Positions 42,417-50,096 of a DNA stretch of 64,000 nt are shown here, piece by piece. Positions within the stretch are counted from its first letter, which is position 1; every line of letters starts with the position of its first letter. The notes beneath the pieces are model-generated. The model saw only the letters and a list, made by a program, of their open reading frames with translations. It was not told the origin of the DNA and searched no databases. This DNA is from Microbacterium jejuense (lineage in GTDB: Bacteria; Actinomycetota; Actinomycetes; Actinomycetales; Microbacteriaceae). The DNA lies in NCBI RefSeq assembly GCF_019511665.1, contig NZ_JAEUAW010000017.1, positions 1-64,000 on the forward strand. Reading direction: 5' to 3'. Made by a program: the position numbers and the translations under genes.

Positions 42417-43771
42417 GCACGCCGGTCTGCGTCCGCGTCCGCATGTACCAGGTCGGGTTCGGCGACTGCCTCCTGATCTCGGTCGAGTACGACGAGCCGC
42501 TCGCCGACGGCCGCGCCGAACGCCACATCCTCATCGACTACGGCACGAGTCATTCGCCGCGCCAGGGGTTCGTTCGCGGTCGCATGGCCGATGTCGCGGC
42601 GCTCATCGAGCAGCACACGCACGGCGTGCTCGACGTGCTGGCCGTCACCCATCGCCACCGCGACCACCTGCGCGGGTTCGAGGTCGCCGCGGGCGCCGAG
42701 ATCATGCGGCGCCTGGCGCCGAAGGTCGTGCTGCGGTCCTGGACCGAGGACCCGGCTCTGGCGGCGGATGCCGGGGGCCCTGCGGGCGGGGCCGCCCTGG
42801 CCGCGGCACCCGCGGCCCCGGCCCTCGGCGACGGCCACGTGGGACCGGCATCCCTCCGTTTCGCACGACTGCTCGGCGCAGCGCAGGAGCATGCCGGAGC
42901 GCTGGCGGGACTCGCCGCGCACGACAGGCTCGTCGCGGCTGCCGCCGAGGAGCAGCTGAAGAACGCCGAGGCCGTCGCGCTGCTCGACGAGCTGTCGGCC
43001 GACCGGCGCGGACGCTACCTGTACGCCGGCGCGGACGCGGGCCTCGCCGACCTGGTGCCCGGACTGGTGACGACCGTGCTGGGGCCGCCGACGCCCGACC
43101 AGGAACCCGACGTCACGCGTCAGGCCGAGGACGACGGCGAGTACTGGCTGACGGCGCTCGACGCGTCGCTCGCGCTGTCGACCGCGGTCGCCGCATCGGA
43201 GTCGGGGCAGACGACGGCCGACGAGGTGCCGGTGGGCCCGGGACCGGTGCGGTGGCTGATCGACAACCTCACGGCGCAGCGCACGCACTCGCTGCTGCGC
43301 CTCGTGCGCAACCTCGACGACGCGCTCAACAACACGAGCCTGCTGCTGCTGTTCGAGATCGGCGGCCTCTCGCTGCTGTTCCCCGGCGACGCGCAGATCG
43401 AGAACTGGCAGCACACGCTCAAGCGCTTCGCGAAGGAGCCCGCGCTGCGCGCGAGGCTCGCCGGCATCGACCTGTACAAGGTCGGCCACCACGGCAGCCG
43501 CAATGCGACGCCGCGCACGCTGTGGGCCCTGTGGAAGGACCGCCCCGACGGGACGCCCCGGCTCACGACCCTCATGTCGACCCGCCGCGGCGTGCACGGC
43601 AAGGCCGTCGACACCGCGGTGCCGCAGGACAACCTCGTGAGCGCGCTGAAGGAGGTGTCGACCCTCTACTCCAGCGACGACGACGCGCACGCCGACGCCG
43701 CCTACCTCGAGGTCGAGGCCGAGGTGGCGAAGGGCGGCCCGTTCCGCTTCGTGCCGCCGCCCGGTCGTTGA
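42413..43771 (+). CDS. ComEC/Rec2-like MBL-fold metallo-hydrolase
   Basis: The 452-residue protein opens with VRMYQVGFGDCLLIS, a strand typical of MBL-fold hydrolases. The metal motif THRHRDH puts ligands at His80, His82, Asp84 and His85, followed by LLFPGDA (near residue 325) and VGHHGSRNATP with His359-His360, all hallmarks of the soluble ComEC/Rec2-type MBL group, several of which are nucleases. About 180 residues of Ala-rich helices are inserted between the first and second halves. There is no ComEC membrane channel. I prefer the GTG at 42413 (GTGA overlap, ribosome site GGGGGAGG); the ATG at 42410 is too close to it. The last codons GGT CGT TGA are the left edge of a dispersed repeat. 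Confidence 0.88.
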   Translation: MSTPVCVRVRMYQVGFGDCLLISVEYDEPLADGRAERHILIDYGTSHSPRQGFVRGRMADVAALIEQHTHGVLDVLAVTHRHRDHLRGFEVAAGAEIMRRLAPKVVLRSWTEDPALAADAGGPAGGAALAAAPAAPALGDGHVGPASLRFARLLGAAQEHAGALAGLAAHDRLVAAAAEEQLKNAEAVALLDELSADRRGRYLYAGADAGLADLVPGLVTTVLGPPTPDQEPDVTRQAEDDGEYWLTALDASLALSTAVAASESGQTTADEVPVGPGPVRWLIDNLTAQRTHSLLRLVRNLDDALNNTSLLLLFEIGGLSLLFPGDAQIENWQHTLKRFAKEPALRARLAGIDLYKVGHHGSRNATPRTLWALWKDRPDGTPRLTTLMSTRRGVHGKAVDTAVPQDNLVSALKEVSTLYSSDDDAHADAAYLEVEAEVAKGGPFRFVPPPGR

Positions 43772-43905
43772 GCGAGCGAAGCGGGACGAAACGCCGCGAG
43801 GCGCTGCTGGCATCCGACCATCGACGCAGCGGATGCGCGGGGCCGCGCCTGGAGAGCGTCTCGCCGCGTTTCGTCTTCGCTCGTTCCTCGCTCCGCTCAA
43901 CGACC
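43763..43905. repeat. Dispersed palindromic element overlapping a stop codon
   Basis: It starts with GGTCGTTGAGCGAGCGAAGC inside the last two codons and stop of the MBL gene, and ends with the inverted GCTCCGCTCAACGACC at 43905. The inner arms are GACGAAACG and CGTTTCGTC. Confidence 0.9.
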
Positions 43906-43987
43906 AGCGGGGGACGGCGCACGAGATAGAGCACGAGATAGAGAAGGGATGCCGTCGCGCGAAGCCTGCACGACGGCATCCCTCGTC

Positions 43988-45472
43988 TCAATCGGCGAGC
44001 GCCTCGACGGGCGCAACGCGCGTCGCCAGGCGCGTCGGGATGACGGCGGCGACCAGCGTCAGCACGGCGGTGGCCGCGACGATGATCACGACCGGCAGCC
44101 ACGGCACCGCCGGGGCGACGAGCGTCGGCGACGACCATGACGGCGGCACCGCCACCGAGCCGAGGAGCGACTGCGCCCCGGCCCAGCCGTACGCGATGCC
44201 GAGCACGAGGCCCGTGACGGTCGCGGCGATCGTGATGTGCGCCGCCTCCAGGAGCACCATGCGACGCACCTGGCCCGTCGACACGCCCAGCGCGCGCAGC
44301 AGGCCGAGCTCCCGCCGGCGCTGCACCACGCCGATCGTGAGCAGGTTCACCAGGCCCACGGCCGCGATGACGGCGGCGACCGCGACGAGGCCCATCATGA
44401 TCGCGGCGAACGTGTCGACCAGGGTCGTCATCTCGGCCGGGGCCTCGCCGCCGCCCGAGGCGACCATGACGGCCTTCACGGTCTCCAGTGCGACGGCGAA
44501 CATCGTGACGAGGGTGACCCCCATGACCACGCCGATCGCCATGCGGCTGGAGCGCTCGGGGTAGCGCAGCGCGTTCTCGGCGGCCAGGCGCGCCGTCGCC
44601 GACCCCTCGAACACGCGGCCCACCAGGCGCAGCACCGGCGGCATGACGAGCGTCGCCCCGAGCGCGAGTCCCGTGAACGAGAAGATGCCGCCGAAGAACG
44701 CCACGATCACGCCGAGCGGAGACATCAGGCCGAACAGGATGCCGAGCGCCAGCAGCGCCGCGCCGATCACGAAGAGCGTGATCGCGACGCCGTTGCGTCC
44801 GCCGCGGCGCGCGACCGCCTCGTGCGAGGTCTCGACCGAGCCGCCCAGCGCCTGCAGGGGCGTCACCGTCAGCACGCGTCGCGATCCCGCCCACGCGGCC
44901 GCCCACGTCGTGAGCGCCACCACCACCGCCGGAAGCACGAGCACCGGCTGCAGCACGGCGTAGTCCACGCCGTCGAGCTCGAGCAGCTGTGTGGCCAGCA
45001 CCACGCCCGCCCACGACACGAGCGTGCCGCCGACGAGTCCGATCGCCGCGCCGATCACGCCGACGACAAGGCCCTGCCGCCCGACCTCCTCGCGCTGCGA
45101 CCGCGCGGACGCCCCGATGAGGCGCAGCAGCGCGATGCGACGGGTGCGTCCGGCGATGACGGTGGCGAAGGTGTTGGCGGTGACGATCGACGCCACGTAC
45201 ACCGCGACGCCGATGAGCAGGAAACTCAGGATCACGGTCACGGCGGCGAGGGTCTCGCTGTCGCCGATGTACGGGTTCGCCTTCAGCATCGCCCCGATGA
45301 ACCCGGTCGCGCTCAGCAGAATCGCGCCGAACGCGCTCGAGATCGCCGCGACCAGGATGCTGGCCCCCATGCCGCGCTCGCGCAGCCAGGCCAGGCGCGC
45401 GGTGCGCGGGGAACGGGTGGATGCCGCGGCCCCCGGCATCCGGCCGGTCGGGGTCTGCGCCATAGTGGTCAT
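43988..45472 (-). CDS. FtsX/MacB-type ABC transporter permease
   Basis: The 494-residue permease has about eight membrane helices in two FtsX-like halves. The cytoplasmic segments RIALLRLIGASARSQ and RRELGLLRALGVSTGQVRR are the conserved coupling helices of this family. The C-terminus ends with the typical IPTRLATRVAPVEALAD. It pairs with the ATPase encoded upstream (ATGA overlap at 45469-45472) to form a MacB/LolCDE-like mechanotransmission transporter. The nearby two-component system at 47014-48839 is the likely regulator, as is common in actinobacteria. The start is ATG 45472. Confidence 0.93.
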   Translation of the reverse strand: MTTMAQTPTGRMPGAAASTRSPRTARLAWLRERGMGASILVAAISSAFGAILLSATGFIGAMLKANPYIGDSETLAAVTVILSFLLIGVAVYVASIVTANTFATVIAGRTRRIALLRLIGASARSQREEVGRQGLVVGVIGAAIGLVGGTLVSWAGVVLATQLLELDGVDYAVLQPVLVLPAVVVALTTWAAAWAGSRRVLTVTPLQALGGSVETSHEAVARRGGRNGVAITLFVIGAALLALGILFGLMSPLGVIVAFFGGIFSFTGLALGATLVMPPVLRLVGRVFEGSATARLAAENALRYPERSSRMAIGVVMGVTLVTMFAVALETVKAVMVASGGGEAPAEMTTLVDTFAAIMMGLVAVAAVIAAVGLVNLLTIGVVQRRRELGLLRALGVSTGQVRRMVLLEAAHITIAATVTGLVLGIAYGWAGAQSLLGSVAVPPSWSSPTLVAPAVPWLPVVIIVAATAVLTLVAAVIPTRLATRVAPVEALAD

Positions 45473-46287
45473 GACGCCACCTGCGCGGTCGCGGCGGCAG
45501 CGACCGGGACGGCCGTGGTGTGCGCCGCGGTGCCGAGCTCGGAGGCGAGCATGTACGCCGAGATCTCTTCGGCGCTCTGGCGCGGCTTGTCGGCCACGAT
45601 GCGGCCGTCGCCCAGGAACAGCACCCGGTCGGCGTGCGAGGCCGCCACGGGATCGTGCGTCACCATCGCGATCGACTGGCCTTGCTCGCGCGAAGCGGCA
45701 GCCAGGAGCGCCAGGACCTCGCGACCCGAGCGCGAGTCGAGGTTGCCGGTGGGCTCGTCGGCGAACAGCAGGTCCGGCGCCGTCGCGAGCGCGCGGGCGA
45801 TCGCGACGCGCTGCTGCTGGCCGCCCGACAGCTGGTGCGGGCGGTGGCCGAGACGGCTGGAGAGCCCGAGCCGCTCGACGAGACCGTCTATGCGGGCGCG
45901 CTCCAGCGCAGTGGGCCGGCGGCCGTCGAGGTCGAACGGCAGCATGATGTTGCCCAGCGCATCGAGGGTCGGGACGAGGTTGAACGCCTGGAAGACGAAG
46001 CCGACCCGGCGCCGGCGAAGGATCGTGAGCTCGAGGTCCGACAGGCCGGTGATGTCGGTGTCGCCGATCCACGCGCGGCCCGACGTGGGCGCATCCAGGC
46101 CCGCCATGATGTGCATGAGCGTCGACTTGCCCGAGCCCGACGGGCCCATGATCGCGGTGAACTCGCCGCGACGGATGCCGACGCTCACGTCGTCGAGCGC
46201 GTGGACGGTGCTCTCGCCGGAGCCGTAGGTCTTGGTGAGCTGCTGCACCCGGGCAGCGAGGCCCAGGTCGGTCGATGAGAGTTCCAT
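45469..46287 (-). CDS. MacB/LolD-type ABC ATPase
   Basis: The 272-residue ATPase has Walker A GPSGSGKST (about 48-56), the signature LSGGQQQRVAIARAL (about 152-166), Walker B LLFADEPTGNLDS and the switch His in VTHD. It powers the FtsX-type permease encoded next. The ATG at 46287 is preceded by TACCGT seven bases upstream, suggesting a leaderless transcript that begins the operon. The C-terminal 40 residues are Ala-rich and beyond the catalytic domain. Confidence 0.95.
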   Translation of the reverse strand: MELSSTDLGLAARVQQLTKTYGSGESTVHALDDVSVGIRRGEFTAIMGPSGSGKSTLMHIMAGLDAPTSGRAWIGDTDITGLSDLELTILRRRRVGFVFQAFNLVPTLDALGNIMLPFDLDGRRPTALERARIDGLVERLGLSSRLGHRPHQLSGGQQQRVAIARALATAPDLLFADEPTGNLDSRSGREVLALLAAASREQGQSIAMVTHDPVAASHADRVLFLGDGRIVADKPRQSAEEISAYMLASELGTAAHTTAVPVAAAATAQVAS

Positions 46288-46294
46288 GCCTCCG

Positions 46295-46300
46295 ACGGTA
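46295..46300 (-). promoter_or_regulatory. -10-like hexamer TACCGT
   Basis: TACCGT lies seven bases before the ATPase start at 46287 on the minus strand, compatible with a leaderless transcript. Confidence 0.45.
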
Positions 46301-46377
46301 TGGACGCCCCGGGGCCGCGCGCGTCGGCCGGGAGAGGCATCCCGCTACATCGCGAGGATGATCCCCGTCGCCGGGCT

Positions 46378-46523
46378 GGTCGTTGAGCGGAGCGAGGAAC
46401 GAGCGGAGACGAAACGCCGCACGACGCATTCGAGAACCCGGCCCGACGCAGACGTTGCGGGCGCGTGGTCGGGTCCGACGAGCGGCTCACTGCGTTTCGA
46501 CTCGCTCCGCTCGCTCAACGAGC
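46378..46523. repeat. Dispersed palindromic element
   Basis: Left end GGTCGTTGAGCGGAGCGAGG, right end CTCGCTCCGCTCGCTCAACG at 46523 (the last bases read GAGC instead of GACC). It separates the exporter operon from the VOC gene. Confidence 0.88.
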
Positions 46524-46571
46524 AGGCGACGGGAAACCAGACCCGCGGGCTTTCGTCACGCAAGCACGGTG

Positions 46572-46979
46572 TCAGGCCTCGGGCGACGCAGCCTCGTCGG
46601 AGGTCAACAGGACCACGTTGCCGTCGGGGTCCTCGACGATCGCGGCGTACGGACCGGCGGTCTGCGTGGGAGGCATGCGCCCGACATAGCCGGCGTCGAG
46701 GAGCTCCGCCCAGCGGCTGTCGACGACGGCATCCTCTCCGACATAGAACTCGAGCATCTGCGAGTATCCGCCGCCCGACGGCCGTGACCACGTCGGGTCG
46801 TACACGGACGCGAACGCCGTCGTGATCAGCAGCGTGACGCCGCTGCCCATGCGGTGCGCGACGACCGGACGCCCGCCCGGCTCGACATCGGGGATGTCGA
46901 GCCCCAGGCGTTGGTAGAAGCGGACGGACGCCTCCAGGTCGGCCACTTCGAGCACCACCATGCTGAGCTGCAGTTCCAT
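46572..46979 (-). CDS. VOC-fold (glyoxalase/dioxygenase-type) protein
   Basis: The 135-residue protein is one VOC module pair: VVLEVADLEASVRFYQRLGL at the start, a middle GYSQMLEFYVGEDA and GPYAAIVEDPDGNVVLL at the end. This is the layout of glyoxalase, bleomycin-binding and extradiol-type proteins. The metal-binding residues of glyoxalase I are not obvious, so the activity is unknown. I chose the ATG at 46979 (MELQLSM), with CAGAAT seven bases upstream, over an upstream extension. Confidence 0.85.
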   Translation of the reverse strand: MELQLSMVVLEVADLEASVRFYQRLGLDIPDVEPGGRPVVAHRMGSGVTLLITTAFASVYDPTWSRPSGGGYSQMLEFYVGEDAVVDSRWAELLDAGYVGRMPPTQTAGPYAAIVEDPDGNVVLLTSDEAASPEA

Positions 46980-47013
46980 GGCGCCGATTCTGCCGCCCGG
47001 CGCCGACACGCGG

Positions 47014-47652
47014 CTAGGCGAGGTCGTGCTCGAAAGCGAACACGACGAGCTGCACGCGATCGCGCAGCCCCAGCTTCGTGAGGATGCGGCTGATGTGCGT
47101 CTTCACCGTGGCCTCCGACAGGAACTCGCGCGCCGCGATCTCGGCGTTGGACAGCCCCCGCGCGGCCAGCGCGAAGATCTCGCGCTCGCGGTCGGTGAGC
47201 TCGCCGTAGGCGGGCGGCACCGGCCGGGGTGCGGCATCCGCGAATCTCTCGAACAGCTCCCGAGTGGCGGATGCCGCGATCACGGCGGATCCGGAATGCA
47301 CAGTGCGGATTGCCGCGAGCAGGAACTCGGGGTCGGCGTCCTTCAACAGGAAGCCGCTCGCGCCCTGACGGATCGCACGCGCGGCCGCCTCGTCGAGGTC
47401 GAACGTCGTGAGCATGACGATGCGCGGCGGCTCAGGGTCCGACAGTAGCTCACCGGTCGCGGCGAGGCCGTCCATGACGGGCATGCGGATGTCCATGAGC
47501 ACGACGTCCGGCCGGGTCGCGCGCACCATCGTGACGCCCTCCCGGCCGTCAGACGCCTCGCCGACGACCTCGAGGTCGGGCTGCGAGTCCACGAGCATGC
47601 GGATGCCAGCGCGGAACAGCGCCTGGTCGTCGACGAGCGCGACGCGGATCAT
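47014..47652 (-). CDS. NarL/LuxR-family response regulator
   Basis: The 212-residue regulator has a receiver domain with acidic residues DD at 8-9, phospho-acceptor Asp54 in VVLMDIRMP and the conserved Lys in LLKDA. A C-terminal LuxR-type HTH (about 148-205: LTDREREIFALAARGLSN, then EATVKTHISRIL) binds DNA. It is encoded after its histidine kinase with an ATGA overlap. The nearest plausible target is the MacB-type exporter operon at 43988-46287. Regulation of the pyrimidine island to the right is less likely but possible. Confidence 0.95.
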   Translation of the reverse strand: MIRVALVDDQALFRAGIRMLVDSQPDLEVVGEASDGREGVTMVRATRPDVVLMDIRMPVMDGLAATGELLSDPEPPRIVMLTTFDLDEAAARAIRQGASGFLLKDADPEFLLAAIRTVHSGSAVIAASATRELFERFADAAPRPVPPAYGELTDREREIFALAARGLSNAEIAAREFLSEATVKTHISRILTKLGLRDRVQLVVFAFEHDLA

Positions 47653-48839
47653 GCGGGTCCTCCGATGGGGATGGCGGCGCGGACGACGAAGTCGCCGCCC
47701 TCGGCTGCGGCGTCGAGACGGCCGCCGGCGAGCTGTGCGCGTTCGCGCATGCCGATGAGGCCATGCCCCGGACGGGCTCCGGGCGGCGGCGGCGCTGCCG
47801 GGTTGCGCACCGACAGCTCGACGCGGTCGGGCAGCCAGGCCAGGCCGACGTCGACGGCGCCTCCTGTGGCGCCGTGGCGCAGCGCGTTGGTGAGGGCCTC
47901 CTGCAGGATGCGGTACACCGCGAGCTGCACGGCGGCAGGCGGCTCGCCGGGCGGGACGGGGTCGACGTCGACGCGCAGCGGGACGCCCGCCGCCCGCACC
48001 TGGGCGTAGAGCTCCTCGAGGTCGGCGATGGTCGGCTGCGGCCCGTCGCCCTGCCGATGTCGCAGCTGGCCGAGCAGCAGGCGCACGTCGGCGAGCGCCG
48101 AGCGGGCCGTGGTCGAGATCGTCGCGAGCGCCTCGGTCGCGACGGAGGGATCGGATGCCGCGGCGTAGCGCGCCCCGTCCGCCTGCGCGATCACGACCGC
48201 GAGCGAGTGCGCCACCACGTCGTGCATGTCGCGGGCGATGCGCACGCGCTCCTGCTCGGCCGCGGTCTCGGCCTCGGCCCGCTGCTGCGCCGCACGCGTC
48301 TCACGGGTGCGGATGGCGGAACGCACGAGCGCGCCGATCGTCCACGACAGGCCGAGCGCGAAGGCCGCCGCCACGAGCGTCATGAGCGCCAGCGGGAGCG
48401 TCTGCCATGTGAGCCCGCCGCCGGCGAACGACGGTCCGGCGAAGAGGTACACCGTGATCACGAGCGCGCCCACCAGGGCCGAGGCGAATCCCGCCCAGTA
48501 GGCCGCCCGTGAACCGTAGGCGGCGGTGGCGAACAGCACACCGAAGATCGCGACGTCGCTGAAGCTCGGCGGCCGCCCGAGGCCCATCTGCACGAGGGCA
48601 CCCACCCACGCCAGGCCCAGCGCCAGCAGCGGCGAGAGGCGTCGCACGGCGAGCGCGCACGAGAACAGGGCGGCGATGACGCCGCCGACGAGCACCTGGC
48701 CCGCCGGGCCGAGGAGGTACTCCAGTCCGAAGGCGCCGGTCTGGACGAGGGCCGTCTCGACCGGCCAGGCGATCAGGAAGAAGACGACCGCGAGCGTGAC
48801 GTCGACCACGAGCTGGGACGTCTTCAGGCGGCGGAACAC
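47649..48839 (-). CDS. Sensor histidine kinase (HisKA_3 type)
   Basis: The 396-residue kinase has about five membrane helices in residues 12-175, no large outer domain, the phospho-accepting His206 in RDMHDVVAHSL and a HATPase domain with N-box (ALTNALRHG) and GHGLIGMRERAQLAGG. Small-loop kinases of this type sense membrane stress or envelope ligands. The GTG start at 48839 is preceded by TAGCGT six bases upstream, a leaderless layout. The gene overlaps its response regulator and diverges from the pyrimidine catabolic island. Confidence 0.95.
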   Translation of the reverse strand: MFRRLKTSQLVVDVTLAVVFFLIAWPVETALVQTGAFGLEYLLGPAGQVLVGGVIAALFSCALAVRRLSPLLALGLAWVGALVQMGLGRPPSFSDVAIFGVLFATAAYGSRAAYWAGFASALVGALVITVYLFAGPSFAGGGLTWQTLPLALMTLVAAAFALGLSWTIGALVRSAIRTRETRAAQQRAEAETAAEQERVRIARDMHDVVAHSLAVVIAQADGARYAAASDPSVATEALATISTTARSALADVRLLLGQLRHRQGDGPQPTIADLEELYAQVRAAGVPLRVDVDPVPPGEPPAAVQLAVYRILQEALTNALRHGATGGAVDVGLAWLPDRVELSVRNPAAPPPPGARPGHGLIGMRERAQLAGGRLDAAAEGGDFVVRAAIPIGGPA

Positions 48840-48845
48840 CGTCTC

Positions 48846-48851
48846 ACGCTA
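48846..48851 (-). promoter_or_regulatory. -10-like hexamer TAGCGT
   Basis: TAGCGT lies six bases before the GTG start of the histidine kinase on the minus strand. Confidence 0.45.
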
Positions 48852-48967
48852 CGGGAGGATCGGCCGCCGCGGCATCCGTCGCACGCTGTAACCCGCGGCC
48901 GCGGCATCCTTCGTGGGATGTATCCGTGCCGACGACGAACCCGCGGAAAGGTCTGCTGGACCCACCA

Positions 48968-48996
48968 TTGCGCCGCACCCGGTGAGGCTTTACTGT
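48968..48996 (+). promoter_or_regulatory. Candidate promoter of the pyrimidine island
   Basis: TTGCGC (48968-48973), a 17-base spacer and TACTGT (48991-48996) point towards the beta-ureidopropionase gene. A transcript would have a leader of about 130 bases, unlike the leaderless genes nearby. Confidence 0.5.
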
Positions 48997-49040
48997 CGCG
49001 TCACAGACCGAAACCGACGGGAAACGTCGAGTCGACAGGA

Positions 49041-49096
49041 TCGGGCAGCAGGGGTGCTCGCCCGATCGGACCCGTCGGTCCTTCACCCGAGGGACC
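49041..49096 (+). promoter_or_regulatory. Two hairpins in the leader of the pyrimidine operon
   Basis: TCGGGCAGCA pairs with TGCT-c-GCCCGA around GGGG at 49041-49065, a 10-pair stem with one bulge. GGTCC (49077-49081) pairs with GGACC (49092-49096). These could be a regulatory leader, but they match no riboswitch class I recognise. Confidence 0.4.
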
Positions 49097-49132
49097 AGAG
49101 CGCGCACGGCCCGCTCAGGAACGGAGAGACGA

Positions 49133-49981
49133 ATGACGACGGTACGCGCGGCGATCTCGCAGACCACCTGGACGGGCGACAAGCAGTCGATGCTCGACAA
49201 GCACGAGGGCTTCGCGCGGGATGCCGCAAGCCAGGGCGCGCAGGTGGTGTGCTTCCAGGAGCTGTTCTACGGCCCGTACTTCGGGATCACCCAGGACAAG
49301 AAGTACTACCGCTTCGCGGAGCCTGTCGACGGGCCGATCGTGCAGCGCTTCGCCGCGCTCGCGAAGGAGCTCGGCACCGTGATGGTGCTGCCGATCTACG
49401 AAGAGGCCGAGACCGGCGTGTACTACAACACGGCGGTGCTGGTCGACGCCGACGGGACGGTCCTCGGCTCGTACCGCAAGCACCACCTTCCACACCTCGA
49501 CCGGTTCTGGGAGAAGTTCTACTTCCGTCCCGGCAACCTCGGGTACCCCGTGTTCGAGACCGCCGTCGGCCGCGTCGGCATGTACATCTGCTACGACCGT
49601 CACTTCCCCGAGGGGTGGCGCGAACTGGGCCTGAACGACGCGCACATCGTGTTCAACCCGAACGCCACCAAGCCCGGGCTCTCGAACCGGCTGTGGGAGG
49701 TCGAGGGGCCCGCCGCCGCCGTGGCCAACGGCTACTTCGTGCTGCAGCCCAACCGCGTCGGCCGGGAGGACAACGAGTACGGCGACCTCGCGGTCGACTT
49801 CTACGGCACGAGCCAGATCATCGACCCGCGCGGCAACTTCGTCGGCGAGCGCGGCTCGGGCACTCACGAGGAGCTGCTGGTGCGCGACCTCGACCTCGAC
49901 ATGGTCCGCGAGATGCGCGACGACTGGCAGTTCTACCGCGACCGCCGGCCGGACTCGTACACGAAGATCGCGAAGCCGTGA
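49133..49981 (+). CDS. Beta-ureidopropionase / N-carbamoyl amidohydrolase
   Basis: The 282-residue nitrilase-superfamily enzyme has the full triad: Glu43 (FQELFYGPYF), Lys116 (RKHHLPHLDRF) and Cys153 (YICYDRHFPEGW). The KHHLP and NPNAT contexts are close to beta-ureidopropionase, which converts N-carbamoyl-beta-alanine (or its methyl homologue) to beta-alanine, CO2 and ammonia. It is the first gene of the catabolic island, with AACGGAGAGACG before the ATG. N-carbamoyl-D-amino-acid hydrolase or N-carbamoylputrescine hydrolase are alternatives, but the dihydropyrimidinase next door favours this one. Confidence 0.9.
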   Translation: MTTVRAAISQTTWTGDKQSMLDKHEGFARDAASQGAQVVCFQELFYGPYFGITQDKKYYRFAEPVDGPIVQRFAALAKELGTVMVLPIYEEAETGVYYNTAVLVDADGTVLGSYRKHHLPHLDRFWEKFYFRPGNLGYPVFETAVGRVGMYICYDRHFPEGWRELGLNDAHIVFNPNATKPGLSNRLWEVEGPAAAVANGYFVLQPNRVGREDNEYGDLAVDFYGTSQIIDPRGNFVGERGSGTHEELLVRDLDLDMVREMRDDWQFYRDRRPDSYTKIAKP

Positions 49982-49990
49982 CCGAAGTGC

Positions 49991-50078
49991 GGTCGTTGAG
50001 CGAGCGAGGAACGAGCGAGACGAAACGCCCCGAGCGCACGGACGACACGTTTCGTCTCGCTTCGCTCGCTCAACGACC
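49991..50078. repeat. Dispersed palindromic element within the operon
   Basis: GGTCGTTGAGCGAGCGAGGA at the left is inverted at the right (TTCGCTCGCTCAACGACC, ending 50078), with GACGAAACG facing CGTTTCGTC inside. It fills the gap between the ureidopropionase and dihydropyrimidinase genes. Confidence 0.92.
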
Positions 50079-50096
50079 GGGATCCAGGGAGAAGCA

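Noticed and set aside
42413..43771. Full ComEC competence channel
   Set aside because: No membrane helices or OB-type competence domains. Only the soluble MBL part is present.
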